Shown here: one piece after another, positions 8,207 through 15,813 of the stretch
How positions within the stretch are numbered: the first letter of the stretch is position 1
How the letters are laid out: each line of letters opens with the position of its first letter
Source: CAVPGP01 sp963718065
Lineage (GTDB): Bacteria; Actinomycetota; Thermoleophilia; Gaiellales; Gaiellaceae
NCBI GenBank assembly: GCA_963718065.1
Contig: CAVQYE010000007.1
Location: forward strand, 248,001 to 312,000
DNA length: 64,000 bases
Direction of reading: 5' to 3'
Position numbers and translations under genes: made by a program
Notes under the pieces: generated by a model
The model's database searches: none
What the model was told of the DNA's origin: nothing
The model's input: only the letters and a program-made list of their open reading frames with translations

Positions 8207-9109
8207 ATGAACCGCACAACTTGGACAGCGATTCTCGCAGTCTGTGCCCTCGCGCTCGCCTCGACGGCGGCCGCGAAGACAATGAAGGGAACACCCGGAG
8301 CGGACACGCTCACGGGCACGACTACCGGTGACGTCCTCTCCGGGTTCGCGGGTAACGACATTCTGTCGAGCCTCGCGGGCAAGGACTACCTCTATGGAGG
8401 CGACGGCAACGACACGCTCACTGGCGGCGACGACAACGACGTCCTCAAGGGCGACGCCGGGACCGACACGGTGAGCGGCGGCAACGGCCTCGACCGCCTC
8501 TACGGCGGCGACGACGCCGACGTCGTGAACGGCGACGACGACAACGACAAGCTGTACGGCAACCTCGGCAACGACACGCTGAACGGTGGCAACGGCGACG
8601 ACCGCCTCTACGGCGGTTTCGACGACGACACCCTCAACGGAGGCTCGGGCCTCAACTGGCTCGACGGCGGCGCAGGCAACGACAAGCTGACCGGCGGAGC
8701 AGGCAACGAGTGGCTCTCGGGCGGCGCGGGCGATGACACGCTCACGGCCCTCGCGGGCAACGACCACCTCAATGACCTCTCCGGTGTGAACACGTTGAAT
8801 GCCGGCGACGGCAACGACATCGTCCACGGCGGTGCCGATAAGGACACGATCGACGCCGGCACCGGCGACGACAAGGTCTACGGGGGCGGCGGCTTCGACG
8901 TCGTCACCGCCGGTACCGGCAACGACTTCGTCAACTCGGGCGCCGGCGGCGGCACCATCAACGCTGGCGACGGCGACGACACGGTCTATGCCACGTCTCC
9001 GGATCTCAAGGTCGACAACATCACGTGCGGCCTCGGCGCAGACACCGTCTGGGCTCGCGGCAACGACGTGGTCGCGGTCGATTGCGAGACGGTCCACCGT
9101 CTGGGCTAG
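8207..9109 (+). CDS. RTX/hemolysin-type calcium-binding repeat protein
   Basis: 300 residues. A Sec-type signal peptide (TTWTAILAVCALALASTAAA) leads into uninterrupted Gly/Asp/Asn-rich nonapeptides of the GGxGxDxLx type (for example GGDGNDTLT, GGNGDDRLY) from about residue 30 to 270. Such repeats fold as a calcium-filled parallel beta-roll. No enzymatic domain is attached and the chain ends in a Cys-containing cap (NITCGLG, VDCETV). The ATG at 8207 is preferred over one at 8180 because it has AGGGG upstream and gives a standard signal peptide. Having a Sec signal, it is not a type I secretion substrate of the classic kind. The role could be structural or adhesive. Confidence 0.85.
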   Translation: MNRTTWTAILAVCALALASTAAAKTMKGTPGADTLTGTTTGDVLSGFAGNDILSSLAGKDYLYGGDGNDTLTGGDDNDVLKGDAGTDTVSGGNGLDRLYGGDDADVVNGDDDNDKLYGNLGNDTLNGGNGDDRLYGGFDDDTLNGGSGLNWLDGGAGNDKLTGGAGNEWLSGGAGDDTLTALAGNDHLNDLSGVNTLNAGDGNDIVHGGADKDTIDAGTGDDKVYGGGGFDVVTAGTGNDFVNSGAGGGTINAGDGDDTVYATSPDLKVDNITCGLGADTVWARGNDVVAVDCETVHRLG

Positions 9110-9123
9110 GCAACGGATTCGAG

Positions 9124-9156
9124 CGGGTGGAGCGCAGCCTGGCTGCGTTCCACCCG
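9124..9156 (+). terminator. Terminator hairpin after the RTX gene
   Basis: A 16-base arm (CGGGTGGAGCGCAGCC) is matched by its near-perfect complement with one G-T pair and an almost loop-less tip, 15 bases after the RTX stop and followed by ATCGCTTCTT. Confidence 0.65.
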
Positions 9157-9258
9157 ATCGCTTCTTCGCGCAGCCCGCACTCGGAGAGACAGTTGGCTAC
9201 CCGCTCAGGGGCCGGCTCCCGTCACGTGCGCGGCGGCGCAATAGCGCTGCAGCCCCGG

Positions 9259-9264
9259 TACGAT
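9259..9264 (+). promoter_or_regulatory. -10 hexamer TACGAT, leaderless type
   Basis: TACGAT ends 7 bases before the GTG at 9272. With normal -10 to +1 spacing the transcript would start at or next to the start codon. Confidence 0.55.
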
Positions 9265-9271
9265 CAGCCGC

Positions 9272-9742
9272 GTGACGTACATCCTCGTGCCGCTGATCGT
9301 CCTCGGGACGATCCTCCTCCTCCTCGCGGTCTTCATCCTCTTGTCGCGGTTCCGCGGCGGCAAGTACCTGCGTCCGCTGATCAAGGTCCTGTCGAAGGTG
9401 GGCTTCATCAGGCGCTGGATCATGAAGGCGTCAGTCGCAGCGCTGGAGCGGGAGAACCCCCCACTCGCGAGCGCGATGAAGAAGGCGGAGCTCTACGGCA
9501 CGCCGACGACGCCGCAACAGGCGCAGAAGTTCATGAGCCGCCTGACCGCCGAGGAGCGCCGTGCCTACCTCGCCGCCGCCGGCGAGCAGCAGGGTGCGAG
9601 CGCCGAGCCTGCAAACCGCCAGCAACGTCGCCAGATGGAGCGCCTCGGCCAGCAGGTTCAGGGCGGCAGCAGGCCGACCGGCGGCGGCCGGGCAGGCAAG
9701 AACAGCGGTGGCAAGAGCAGCGGCCGCAAGAAGCGGCGCTGA
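9272..9742 (+). CDS. Single-span membrane protein with basic C-terminus
   Basis: 156 residues. One N-terminal membrane span (YILVPLIVLGTILLLLAVFILL) is followed by a basic amphipathic stretch, a helical middle and a tail of Gly/Lys/Arg/Ser (GKNSGGKSSGRKKRR). The tail could touch RNA or membrane lipids. No known family is recognised. The GTG at 9272 is supported by the TACGAT element and by the membrane span beginning at residue 2. It stands alone. Confidence 0.65.
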   Translation: MTYILVPLIVLGTILLLLAVFILLSRFRGGKYLRPLIKVLSKVGFIRRWIMKASVAALERENPPLASAMKKAELYGTPTTPQQAQKFMSRLTAEERRAYLAAAGEQQGASAEPANRQQRRQMERLGQQVQGGSRPTGGGRAGKNSGGKSSGRKKRR

Positions 9743-9816
9743 CGCACCGGACACATCCGAGCGCACTGCTCGGCCGTAACCGCCTGCACATGCCTTTCTT
9801 AAGGAGTGCTTAGCCA

Positions 9817-10935
9817 GTGGTGGCACCGTGCTGGAGCGTGCGTCTCCTGTTGAAGCGAACCCTCCCCGTGGTCGTCGCCGCGGTCGTCCTCGGACCGGCC
9901 GCGGCGACGGCCGCTCCGCTTCGCCTTTCGCTTGCGTCGCCGCGCCTCGCCGCGCCCAGGTCCGCCCGGATCGGCACCGGCCCGCTGCTGATCCAGGACT
10001 CGAAGCTCTCGACGCGGGCAGCGCGCGCGATTGCGACCGGGCCTTCCTGGGGCGGGATGTACACCACTCCGAGCGGCGTCTCGGTCCAGATCCTCGTCTC
10101 GGCCGCCTATCCGGAGGATCCAGCGCTGCCGCAGAAGTGGGCCGACTTCCTCGACACGCTCGTCCACGGCAACGAGCTCGCCGAGCTGACGATGTACCTC
10201 GCCCCGATCGCGGAAGTGGAGGTGCAGTGCGGGCCGCAGGCGCTCGCCTGCTACAGCGACTCGCAGTCACTGCTCATCGCTCCGGGTGAGGAGGTCGAGA
10301 AAGGCGTCACGCCTGAGGCAGTCGTCACCCACGAGTACGGGCACCACATCGCCGCGCACCGGTCGAACGCGCCGTGGACGGCGATCGAGACCGGGACGAA
10401 GCGCTGGGCGTCGTACCTTCAGGTCTGCGCCAAGGCGGACACGGGCACGCTTTTCCCCGGCGCCGAGGACTTCAGCCACTACCAGCTCAACCCGGGCGAG
10501 GGCTTCGCGGAGCAGTACCGCGTCCTGAACGAGCGTCGCGCGGGGCTGCCGGAGACGGCCTGGGACGTCGTAGCGCAGAGCCTCTACCCGGACGACACGT
10601 CCCTCCAGTTCCTCGAGCAGGACATCGTCTCGCCCTGGCAGGGGGCCGCGCTGACGCACATCACGGCGCCAATCGGAGCGAGCGTCCGGAAACGGTCCTA
10701 CACCGTTGATACCGGGCTCGACGGCAACCTGAAGGTGACGCTCCGCGCGCCGGCGAAGTCCAAGCTCTCGCTTGATCTGTACACCGGCGCTGCGCGTGTC
10801 GGTCACTCCCAGACGACACTGACGAGCCGCACGAAGACGGTGACCGCGAAGGTCTGCGGCACCCGCTCCTACCGCGTCGTCGTCGGGCGGGTCGCCGGCG
10901 CAGGCACGTTCTCGCTCACGGTCTCGAAGCCCTAG
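9817..10935 (+). CDS. Secreted zinc metalloprotease-like protein (HExxH)
   Basis: 372 residues. The signal peptide (TLPVVVAAVVLGPAAATAAP) is followed by a domain with THEYGHHIAAHR, which holds the HExxH zinc motif. A further acidic site further on (GEGFAEQYRVL) is a candidate third ligand in gluzincin style. The last 95 residues form a beta-rich domain resembling pre-peptidase or cell-surface domains (LKVTLRAPAKSKLSLDLYTG). The GTG at 9817 has AAGGAG 10 bases upstream. It probably degrades proteins outside the cell. The exact MEROPS family is not assigned. Confidence 0.78.
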   Translation: MVAPCWSVRLLLKRTLPVVVAAVVLGPAAATAAPLRLSLASPRLAAPRSARIGTGPLLIQDSKLSTRAARAIATGPSWGGMYTTPSGVSVQILVSAAYPEDPALPQKWADFLDTLVHGNELAELTMYLAPIAEVEVQCGPQALACYSDSQSLLIAPGEEVEKGVTPEAVVTHEYGHHIAAHRSNAPWTAIETGTKRWASYLQVCAKADTGTLFPGAEDFSHYQLNPGEGFAEQYRVLNERRAGLPETAWDVVAQSLYPDDTSLQFLEQDIVSPWQGAALTHITAPIGASVRKRSYTVDTGLDGNLKVTLRAPAKSKLSLDLYTGAARVGHSQTTLTSRTKTVTAKVCGTRSYRVVVGRVAGAGTFSLTVSKP

Positions 10936-11024
10936 GAGAGCGACCCGCGGCGGCGGTCGTTCGGCCGCAGCCGTGGAACGCTCGGGGCAGAGGCGGACGC
11001 AGTAGCCTGCTTCCGGCCCGACGT

Positions 11025-11178
11025 CCCAGCCTGTCGGGGCCGGCGACCCAGCCTGACGACGGCCGACGCCCAGCCTGACGACGGCCGGCGCCCCAGCCTC
11101 ACGGGGCCGGCGACCCAGCCTGACGGGGCCGGCGTCCCAGCCTCACGGGGCCGGCGTCCCAGCCTCACGGGGCCGGCG
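11025..11178. repeat. Seven-copy 22-bp minisatellite
   Basis: Seven head-to-tail units of the form CCCAGCCTCACGGGGCCGGC + two bases start at 11025, 11047, 11069, 11092, 11114, 11136 and 11158. One unit is 23 bases. Units 2 and 3 carry GACGACGG in place of CACGGGG; units 6 and 7 are nearly identical, which suggests growth at that end. A further partial unit follows. The array is not in a convincing gene. With copy A of the dispersed repeat it fills the 435-base gap 10936-11370. Confidence 0.85.
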
Positions 11179-11208
11179 CCCAGCGACCAGCGAGGCGAGC
11201 CCTAGAAC

Positions 11209-11340
11209 CGCCTCGCTGTGGATGGTTCGTTACCCTTCTGTCGCACTTGGTCTGACCAGAGATTGTCCCGCCAGGCCGCACGGTTCCTGAACCTGGGGAT
11301 AGTTCGTTCCACTTCCTTGAGCGTTGGTCTGACCACTTTG
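11209..11340 (-). repeat. Dispersed intergenic repeat, copy A
   Basis: A 132-base element read on the minus strand, 30 bases after the VOC gene stop. It matches copy B (57298-57428) at both ends: both begin CAAAGTGGTCAGACCAACGC and end ATCCACAGCGAGGCG. Inside each, TGGTCAGACCAA occurs twice, 77 bases apart here, each followed by GAAG and AACG blocks, so the element is an internal direct duplication. No frame of its own is convincing. Confidence 0.85.
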
Positions 11341-11370
11341 GGTTGCCGGCCTGGGCAACGATGTTGCGCC

Positions 11371-11745
11371 CTAGCCTGACGAAGAAAGGGGCGCCGCCGG
11401 CTCCCACGATGCTTCGACGACGTAGCCGTCGGGATCGCGGCATTTGATGCTCACGTACTCCGGCTCGTCCCACCATTCGTGGATCTCTACGCCGTCGGCC
11501 TCGAAGCGCGCGCGCAACGCCCGGACCGCCGCCGGATCGGGGAGGCCGATGCCGAAGTGCAGGAACTCCGGCAAGTGCACCGGGTCGTTCCACGGCCCGA
11601 GCGCGAGCGCGAAGTCGCGGGCGTCGTAGACGAACAGCACCTTGCCGTCGTCGTACCAGCGCCGGCCCCGGTCGAAGCCGAAATAGGTGGCGTAGAAGCG
11701 GGCAGAGCGCTCCTGGTCGCGCACGGCGAGCGCGAGGTGATCCAC
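11371..11745 (-). CDS. VOC (glyoxalase/bleomycin-resistance/dioxygenase) superfamily protein
   Basis: 124 residues, one complete VOC domain of two beta-alpha-beta-beta-beta units: it begins MDHLALAVRDQERSARFY and ends with the family signature RDPDGYVVEASWE. Candidate metal ligands are His3, the His of LHFGIG and Glu in VVEASWE. The substrate cannot be told. The GTG at 11745 is supported by TAAGCT ending 7 bases before it. Downstream lies copy A of the dispersed repeat; upstream the membrane glycosyltransferase gene ends only 10 bases away on the same strand, but the VOC gene has its own -10 element. Confidence 0.82.
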   Translation of the reverse strand: MDHLALAVRDQERSARFYATYFGFDRGRRWYDDGKVLFVYDARDFALALGPWNDPVHLPEFLHFGIGLPDPAAVRALRARFEADGVEIHEWWDEPEYVSIKCRDPDGYVVEASWEPAAPLSSSG

Positions 11746-11752
11746 GGACGCG

Positions 11753-11758
11753 AGCTTA
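11753..11758 (-). promoter_or_regulatory. -10 hexamer TAAGCT, leaderless type
   Basis: On the minus strand TAAGCT ends 7 bases before the GTG of the VOC gene at 11745. Confidence 0.55.
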
Positions 11759-13756
11759 ATTACGGGCTAGCGCTCGAAGTCGAACAGCGTCGTCCCGATC
11801 AGCCCTTTCGGGAGAAGAGTCGAACGCGCACTCCCGGTCCGCCGAGCCCGGCGGTGCCGGAATCCGCCCATCCCACACCTGCTCCCGCTTGAAGTCGAGG
11901 ATCCTCCAGGTCGTCCCGTTGCGGCGGATCTCGACCTGCTGCGGCTGCTTGATCAACAGGATCGCGCGCAGCGACCCACCGCCGCAGCCGTAAACGGTGA
12001 TGCGACCTGTGGAGCCGCCGTACAGGTCACCGTTCTGCTTGAAGCCGTCTGTGCGCAACGTAATGCGCGGAACGCCGTCGAGCCGCCAGAGCTTCAGGCC
12101 GGCCTGGCCGGGCAACAGCTGCGGCGCGTTCGCGACCTCCGTGCCGGCGAAGGCAAAACGCGAGGATGCGACGACGGACCGCTGCACCGGCGGCGGGCGA
12201 AGCGTCCCGTCCGGCCAGACGGTCACGACGCGCTGTGGCAACGGCCCGAGCACCGAGGTGCCGGGCAGGTCGACGACCGCCCGGATGTCGTCGTTCCAGA
12301 AGATGTTGGCCCAGACGGCGTCGGCGTCCCGGTCGCCGTCGTAGAGATAGAAGGCATGACCGGCGTCGGCACGATCGACCCAGTTCTTCACCGGGCCGAG
12401 GAAGAACGTCTGCTGCGTCCGCGACACATCCACGAGCGCCCGTGCCGCCAGGACGGAAAGCGCCACGAGCACGCCGACGGCGGCCACCGGCAGGAGCCAG
12501 ACGAGCCGACGCGGCAGCAGCGCGAAGAGCGCGGCGAGAGCAGCGGCGCCTCCGAAGATGACGAGCTCCTGCAGCTCCAGCGACCGCGTGTCGAGCAGTC
12601 GCCGAAGCGCCGACGCCGTGAAGGAGAACGGGAGCGACCGGTCGGTGAGGAAATCGCCGATCGGGATCGTCAGCACGAGCCCCAACGAGACCAGCGCTCC
12701 CACCGCGCCCGAGAGCCATGTTCGGGGCGCCCCGCGGTCGAGCCAGACGGCGAACCCGACGAAGAGCAGCGGCGCCACGCTGAACACGTTCCGCTCCGCG
12801 ATGTAGCCGACGTAGCGCGGCGCGATCACACCGACCTGGAGCACGATCGCGGCGGTGAACGCCGTTACGACCGCGACGGACGCGCGCACCTCCGGCGAGC
12901 TCTCGCGGCGGCGCAGAACGCCCGCAACGAGGAGCGCCGCGCCGGCCGCGGGCACGAGAGCCGTCACCAGGACGAGGTCACCGGCATGCTGAACGATGCC
13001 GAGCAGCGTGTCGACGACGCTGTACGACGTCTCGGCGACGTCCTGGTAGCCGCCCAGGAGCGTCACCCCTTGAACGGCGCGCCAGAGGGCCCAGGCGACG
13101 CCGAGGATCGCGAACGCGACCCAGGTCGGCACGAAGGCCCGCAGCGGGCGGCGGCTGCGCTCGACATAGGCGAGCAGCGCCACGGCGAGGAAGAGCGCGG
13201 GCGGCAGCACGATCGCCTGTAGCCGTGTCGCGCACACGAGCAGGATCACGCCGACAGCGACCCCCTGTCGTTGCATGGTCGGCTCGGCCAGCGCCCTGGC
13301 CGACACCCAGGCCGCGAGCACGAGCAGCGGATAGAAGGCGACCTCGGTCATCACGAGCCCCGAGTAGGCGAGGCTGGGAACGGCCAGAGTCAGGACCGCC
13401 GCGACGATCGCCGCCCGATCCGACGCGAGCGACCGAGTCCAGAGATACGCGGGCACGGCGGCCAGCGACATCACCGCGGCCTGGACGACCTTCAGCGCGA
13501 CGTAACCGTGCTCGAGGCCGCCGATCGTCAGCGGCAGACCGACGAGTGCCGGGTAGACAAACGTGTAGAGCGGCGTCGCGACACCGAGCAGCTCGAGCGA
13601 CCCGTGGCGGTAGAGGCTCTGGCCGAGCTTCGAATAGAGCGTCTCGTCGACCTGGATCCACGGCATCGGAACGAGGACGGCTCCCCAGGCGCGGAGCGCG
13701 GTCGAGAGAGCGATCAGCAGGCCGAGAACGGCCCACCGGGCTGCGGGGCGACGCAT
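11756..13756 (-). CDS. Polytopic GT-C type membrane glycosyltransferase
   Basis: 666 residues. The first membrane span is followed by an acidic loop, PWIQVDETLYSKLGQSLY, in the position of the GT-C catalytic Asp/Glu loop (PMT/ArnT/GT39-like). About eleven further spans follow to residue 440, then a soluble C-terminal domain of about 220 residues on the outer face (LYDGDRDADAVWANIFWNDD; YGCGGGSLRAILL). Family members transfer sugars from polyprenyl-phosphate donors to proteins or lipids outside the membrane. The ATG at 13756 is supported by TAGCCT ending 7 bases upstream. The C-terminus seems shifted in composition (ERADRDDAVRLRALARN), so a late indel cannot be ruled out. Confidence 0.78.
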   Translation of the reverse strand: MRRPAARWAVLGLLIALSTALRAWGAVLVPMPWIQVDETLYSKLGQSLYRHGSLELLGVATPLYTFVYPALVGLPLTIGGLEHGYVALKVVQAAVMSLAAVPAYLWTRSLASDRAAIVAAVLTLAVPSLAYSGLVMTEVAFYPLLVLAAWVSARALAEPTMQRQGVAVGVILLVCATRLQAIVLPPALFLAVALLAYVERSRRPLRAFVPTWVAFAILGVAWALWRAVQGVTLLGGYQDVAETSYSVVDTLLGIVQHAGDLVLVTALVPAAGAALLVAGVLRRRESSPEVRASVAVVTAFTAAIVLQVGVIAPRYVGYIAERNVFSVAPLLFVGFAVWLDRGAPRTWLSGAVGALVSLGLVLTIPIGDFLTDRSLPFSFTASALRRLLDTRSLELQELVIFGGAAALAALFALLPRRLVWLLPVAAVGVLVALSVLAARALVDVSRTQQTFFLGPVKNWVDRADAGHAFYLYDGDRDADAVWANIFWNDDIRAVVDLPGTSVLGPLPQRVVTVWPDGTLRPPPVQRSVVASSRFAFAGTEVANAPQLLPGQAGLKLWRLDGVPRITLRTDGFKQNGDLYGGSTGRITVYGCGGGSLRAILLIKQPQQVEIRRNGTTWRILDFKREQVWDGRIPAPPGSADRECAFDSSPERADRDDAVRLRALARN

Positions 13757-13763
13757 CCGGCGT

Positions 13764-13769
13764 AGGCTA
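13764..13769 (-). promoter_or_regulatory. -10 hexamer TAGCCT, leaderless type
   Basis: On the minus strand TAGCCT ends 7 bases before the ATG of the glycosyltransferase at 13756. Confidence 0.5.
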
Positions 13770-13800
13770 GCGATCCCGACGTTAGTTGACTGGTTGATGA

Positions 13801-13806
13801 TATATT
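13801..13806 (+). promoter_or_regulatory. -10 hexamer TATATT of the MarR gene
   Basis: TATATT ends 6 bases before the ATG at 13813 inside an AT-rich patch. GATGATATATTGATGAC around it has two GATGA copies flanking the hexamer, a likely place for autorepression. Confidence 0.55.
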
Positions 13807-13812
13807 GATGAC

Positions 13813-14238
13813 ATGTCTAATTCACTGAGCACCGTTTTGAACCTTTCCCTCGCCCGCACATTGGTCGTCCGCGACGTCGATGCCGCCCTCGGTACCTTCC
13901 ACGGCGTCGGCCTCGGCGACTTCGCCCTCCTGCGCGAGCTGAACGCCGCGCCCGACGGTCGCATGCGGCGCGTCGACCTCGCCCAGCGCCTCGGCGTCAC
14001 TCCGTCCGGCGTCGCCCGCCAGCTCGGGCCGCTCGAGCGCATCGGCCTCGTGGGAAGGGAGTCGCACGAGCGGGACGCGCGCCTCGCGCTCGTCGCCCTC
14101 ACCGACTCCGGCCGGCGCATCGTCGAGGAGGCCGAGCAGACCGCCGAAGACGCCGCCGAGCGTGCGCTCGGCACTCTCTGGCCCGCGCCCGAGCAGGACC
14201 GCCTCGGCAAGCTGCTGGCCCGCGTCAAGACCGCGTAG
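13813..14238 (+). CDS. MarR-family transcriptional regulator
   Basis: 141 residues, the usual MarR length. The winged helix is clear: LGDFALLRELNAAPDGRMRR, LAQRLGVTPSGVARQLGPLE (recognition helix), then the wing GLVGRESHERDARLALVALT, and a C-terminal dimer helix (RIVEEAEQTAEDAAERALG). The ligand is unknown. It lies divergent from the glycosyltransferase with 56 bases between starts and may regulate it or itself. A terminator follows at 14294-14319. Confidence 0.9.
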   Translation: MSNSLSTVLNLSLARTLVVRDVDAALGTFHGVGLGDFALLRELNAAPDGRMRRVDLAQRLGVTPSGVARQLGPLERIGLVGRESHERDARLALVALTDSGRRIVEEAEQTAEDAAERALGTLWPAPEQDRLGKLLARVKTA

Positions 14239-14293
14239 GAGGGCTTGGCGAATTAACGACGAGCGACATTCCACCAAACCCTCCTGGAACGCA

Positions 14294-14319
14294 GAACGCC
14301 GCCCTACCAGGCGGCGTTC
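14294..14319 (+). terminator. Terminator hairpin after marR-type gene
   Basis: GAACGCCGCC / GGCGGCGTTC, 10 bp, loop CTACCA, followed by TTGAATC. A second weaker stem (CGAGAGGG / CCCTCTCG) follows around 14325-14354. Confidence 0.7.
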
Positions 14320-14398
14320 TTGAATCGAGAGGGAAGGGTTGGAAAACCCTCTCGGGCCGAATCGTAGCGTTCTCTCCCGGTGCCGACCGGCGGCGCGG

Positions 14399-14404
14399 TA
14401 AGGT
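14399..14404 (+). promoter_or_regulatory. -10 hexamer TAAGGT, leaderless type
   Basis: TAAGGT ends 6 bases before the ATG of the cupin gene at 14411. The same hexamer serves the gene at 45729. Confidence 0.55.
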
Positions 14405-14410
14405 CGCGAC

Positions 14411-14776
14411 ATGAGCGCCTTCGACGAGCTCGGGTCCATCCCACCGCAGCAGATCTGGGACAGCGTCGTCGCCCGAGCGGTGCACGGCGAGCGCCTCACG
14501 CTCGGCATCATCGAGCTCGAAGCAGGGAGCCATGTGCCCGAGCATCAGCACGAGAACGAGCAGCTCGGGATGGTGCTGAGCGGCTCGGTCGTCTTCCGCG
14601 TAGGCGACGAGTCGCGCGAGCTCGGACCGGGCGGCACGTGGAGCATCCCGCCAAACGTTCCGCACGACGTCCACGTCGGTCCCGAGGGCGCTGTCGTGCT
14701 CGACGTCTTCGCGCCCGGCCGCGCAGACTGGCAGGCGATCGACCCGAGCCCGGCGCAGCAGCCCCGCTGGCCCTGA
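14411..14776 (+). CDS. Single-domain cupin protein
   Basis: 121 residues forming one beta-barrel cupin. Motif 1 is HVPEHQHENEQLGMVLSG (metal His and Glu spaced HxH-x4-E) and motif 2 is IPPNVPHDVHVG (His). All four usual metal ligands are present, so it should bind a metal and could be an isomerase, dioxygenase or sugar-binding protein; none can be chosen from sequence. It stands alone behind a leaderless-type promoter. The next 200 bases are gene-free apart from a long hairpin. Confidence 0.85.
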   Translation: MSAFDELGSIPPQQIWDSVVARAVHGERLTLGIIELEAGSHVPEHQHENEQLGMVLSGSVVFRVGDESRELGPGGTWSIPPNVPHDVHVGPEGAVVLDVFAPGRADWQAIDPSPAQQPRWP

Positions 14777-14885
14777 GCCGGCGTCGGCCGACTTGAGAAG
14801 ACGACGACCCGCGTAGCGAGCGCGGGCCGCCGATCGAACCACGTCTCGGCCTGTGGGAAACAGGCATTGAGTCGCGCTCCGAGTG

Positions 14886-14982
14886 TAGATGGTTGATGCC
14901 ACGACAGGGCACGCTGGATGGTGGCTCCGGCGCGGCGCCTGAGCCATCCCCAGACGCACCCCGCCGCGGCACCAACCATCTA
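14886..14982 (-). other. 97-base long-range hairpin at the 3' end of the MshEN gene
   Basis: TAGATGGTTG (14886-14895) pairs with CAACCATCTA (14973-14982), followed by GCC/GGC after a 2x2 internal loop, and an inner arm pairs GGATGGTGGCTC with GAGCCATCC. The right arm covers the stop codon of the minus-strand gene, so on that strand it forms a large hairpin in the 3' end of the mRNA. It could be a terminator, an RNA element or the remains of a small inverted-repeat element. Confidence 0.5.
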
Positions 14983-15660
14983 GCGAGCCGATTCGGGCTC
15001 GTTGCCGAGCTGTCCGGTGTGAAGCTCGTGTGCGAACGCGCACCTGCGCGTGTCGGCGGGAAACGGCGAGCCGCCGATCGTCGCGACGATCAATCTCCGC
15101 TCCGAGAGCTCCGGGAGCTCGAGCTCGCTCCCGGGCTGCGGCGGCGCACCGTCTCGCTCGGCGAGCGCGTACCGCTCCGGCAGCTGCGCGAAGACGAGGT
15201 GGGTGCGGGCGGCGGGCTCGGCGCGAGTCGACGCCTCGGCCGGTGCGTGCCCGCTGCGCACGCGAGCGAGGAGCCGCTCGACCTGGCTCGTCCTGCGCTC
15301 GGCGAGGCGCTCGAGGCGCTCCACTTCGGCCTCTCGCATGCCGAGCACCTCCGTCAACGTCTCGAGCTGCGCGCGCAGCTCGAGCTCGCGGACGCGGTCG
15401 TCGTCGTGGCGCCGCTCGATCTCGGCACGCAGGCCGGTTCCGAAGCCCGTCTCCGCCTTCAGCTCGAGGCCGTACTGGGCGGCCAGCGCCCGCGACAATG
15501 CCGGACGCGAGATGAACCCGAGCTCGACGATCACTTCGCCGAGCCGCCGGCCCGTCGTCGCCTGGTGCGCGAGGGCACGCTCGAGCTCCTCGTCGCTGAG
15601 CAGGCCTCGTTCGACAAGCAGATGGCCGAGTGGACGCCAGGGGATGTGTGCCGCCTCCAC
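14980..15660 (-). CDS. Orphan MshEN/GspE-N domain protein with coiled coil
   Basis: 226 residues. Residues 8-60 read PLGHLLVERGLLSDEELERA, LGEVIVELGFIS and LSRALAAQYGLEL, the MshEN/GspE N-terminal fold that in type II secretion and pilus ATPases binds c-di-GMP or the inner-membrane platform. Here no ATPase follows. Instead there is a coiled coil (about 85-140) and a Pro/Glu-rich tail. It may be a stand-alone c-di-GMP sensor, which would fit the GGDEF gene nearby. The GTG at 15660 is chosen because GATAAT ends 6 bases upstream; the frame is open further upstream but that part overlaps the divergent PspC gene. Confidence 0.65.
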   Translation of the reverse strand: MEAAHIPWRPLGHLLVERGLLSDEELERALAHQATTGRRLGEVIVELGFISRPALSRALAAQYGLELKAETGFGTGLRAEIERRHDDDRVRELELRAQLETLTEVLGMREAEVERLERLAERRTSQVERLLARVRSGHAPAEASTRAEPAARTHLVFAQLPERYALAERDGAPPQPGSELELPELSERRLIVATIGGSPFPADTRRCAFAHELHTGQLGNEPESAR

Positions 15661-15666
15661 GAAACG

Positions 15667-15672
15667 ATTATC
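15667..15672 (-). promoter_or_regulatory. -10 hexamer GATAAT, leaderless type
   Basis: On the minus strand GATAAT ends 6 bases before the GTG at 15660 of the MshEN gene. Confidence 0.5.
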
Positions 15673-15813
15673 GGCTGAGATGCGGTGGGAATTTAGGGTC
15701 GATCCGGGCCTCGCAGACTGCCCCCGCAGCGGCGAAACCCTCCCCGTCTCATTAGGGTCGGACCAGGGGAAATCCGGATTGCCGCGCCGACCTCGCTGCG
15801 GCACTCTCGGAGC

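Noticed and set aside
8105..9097. 330-codon antisense frame across the RTX gene
   Set aside because: It exists because GGC/GAC repeats read as GCC/GTC on the other strand; low-complexity Val/Ala/Asp with no motif, while the sense frame has RTX repeats and a signal peptide.
11025..11178. CRISPR array
   Set aside because: Units are directly adjacent (22 bp) with no spacers and no cas genes nearby, so it is a minisatellite.
12356..13222. 288-codon plus-strand frame
   Set aside because: Antisense to the membrane glycosyltransferase; hydrophilic low-complexity.
13225..13770. 181-codon frame beginning near the glycosyltransferase start
   Set aside because: Arg/Ser/Pro-rich antisense shadow of its N-terminal half.
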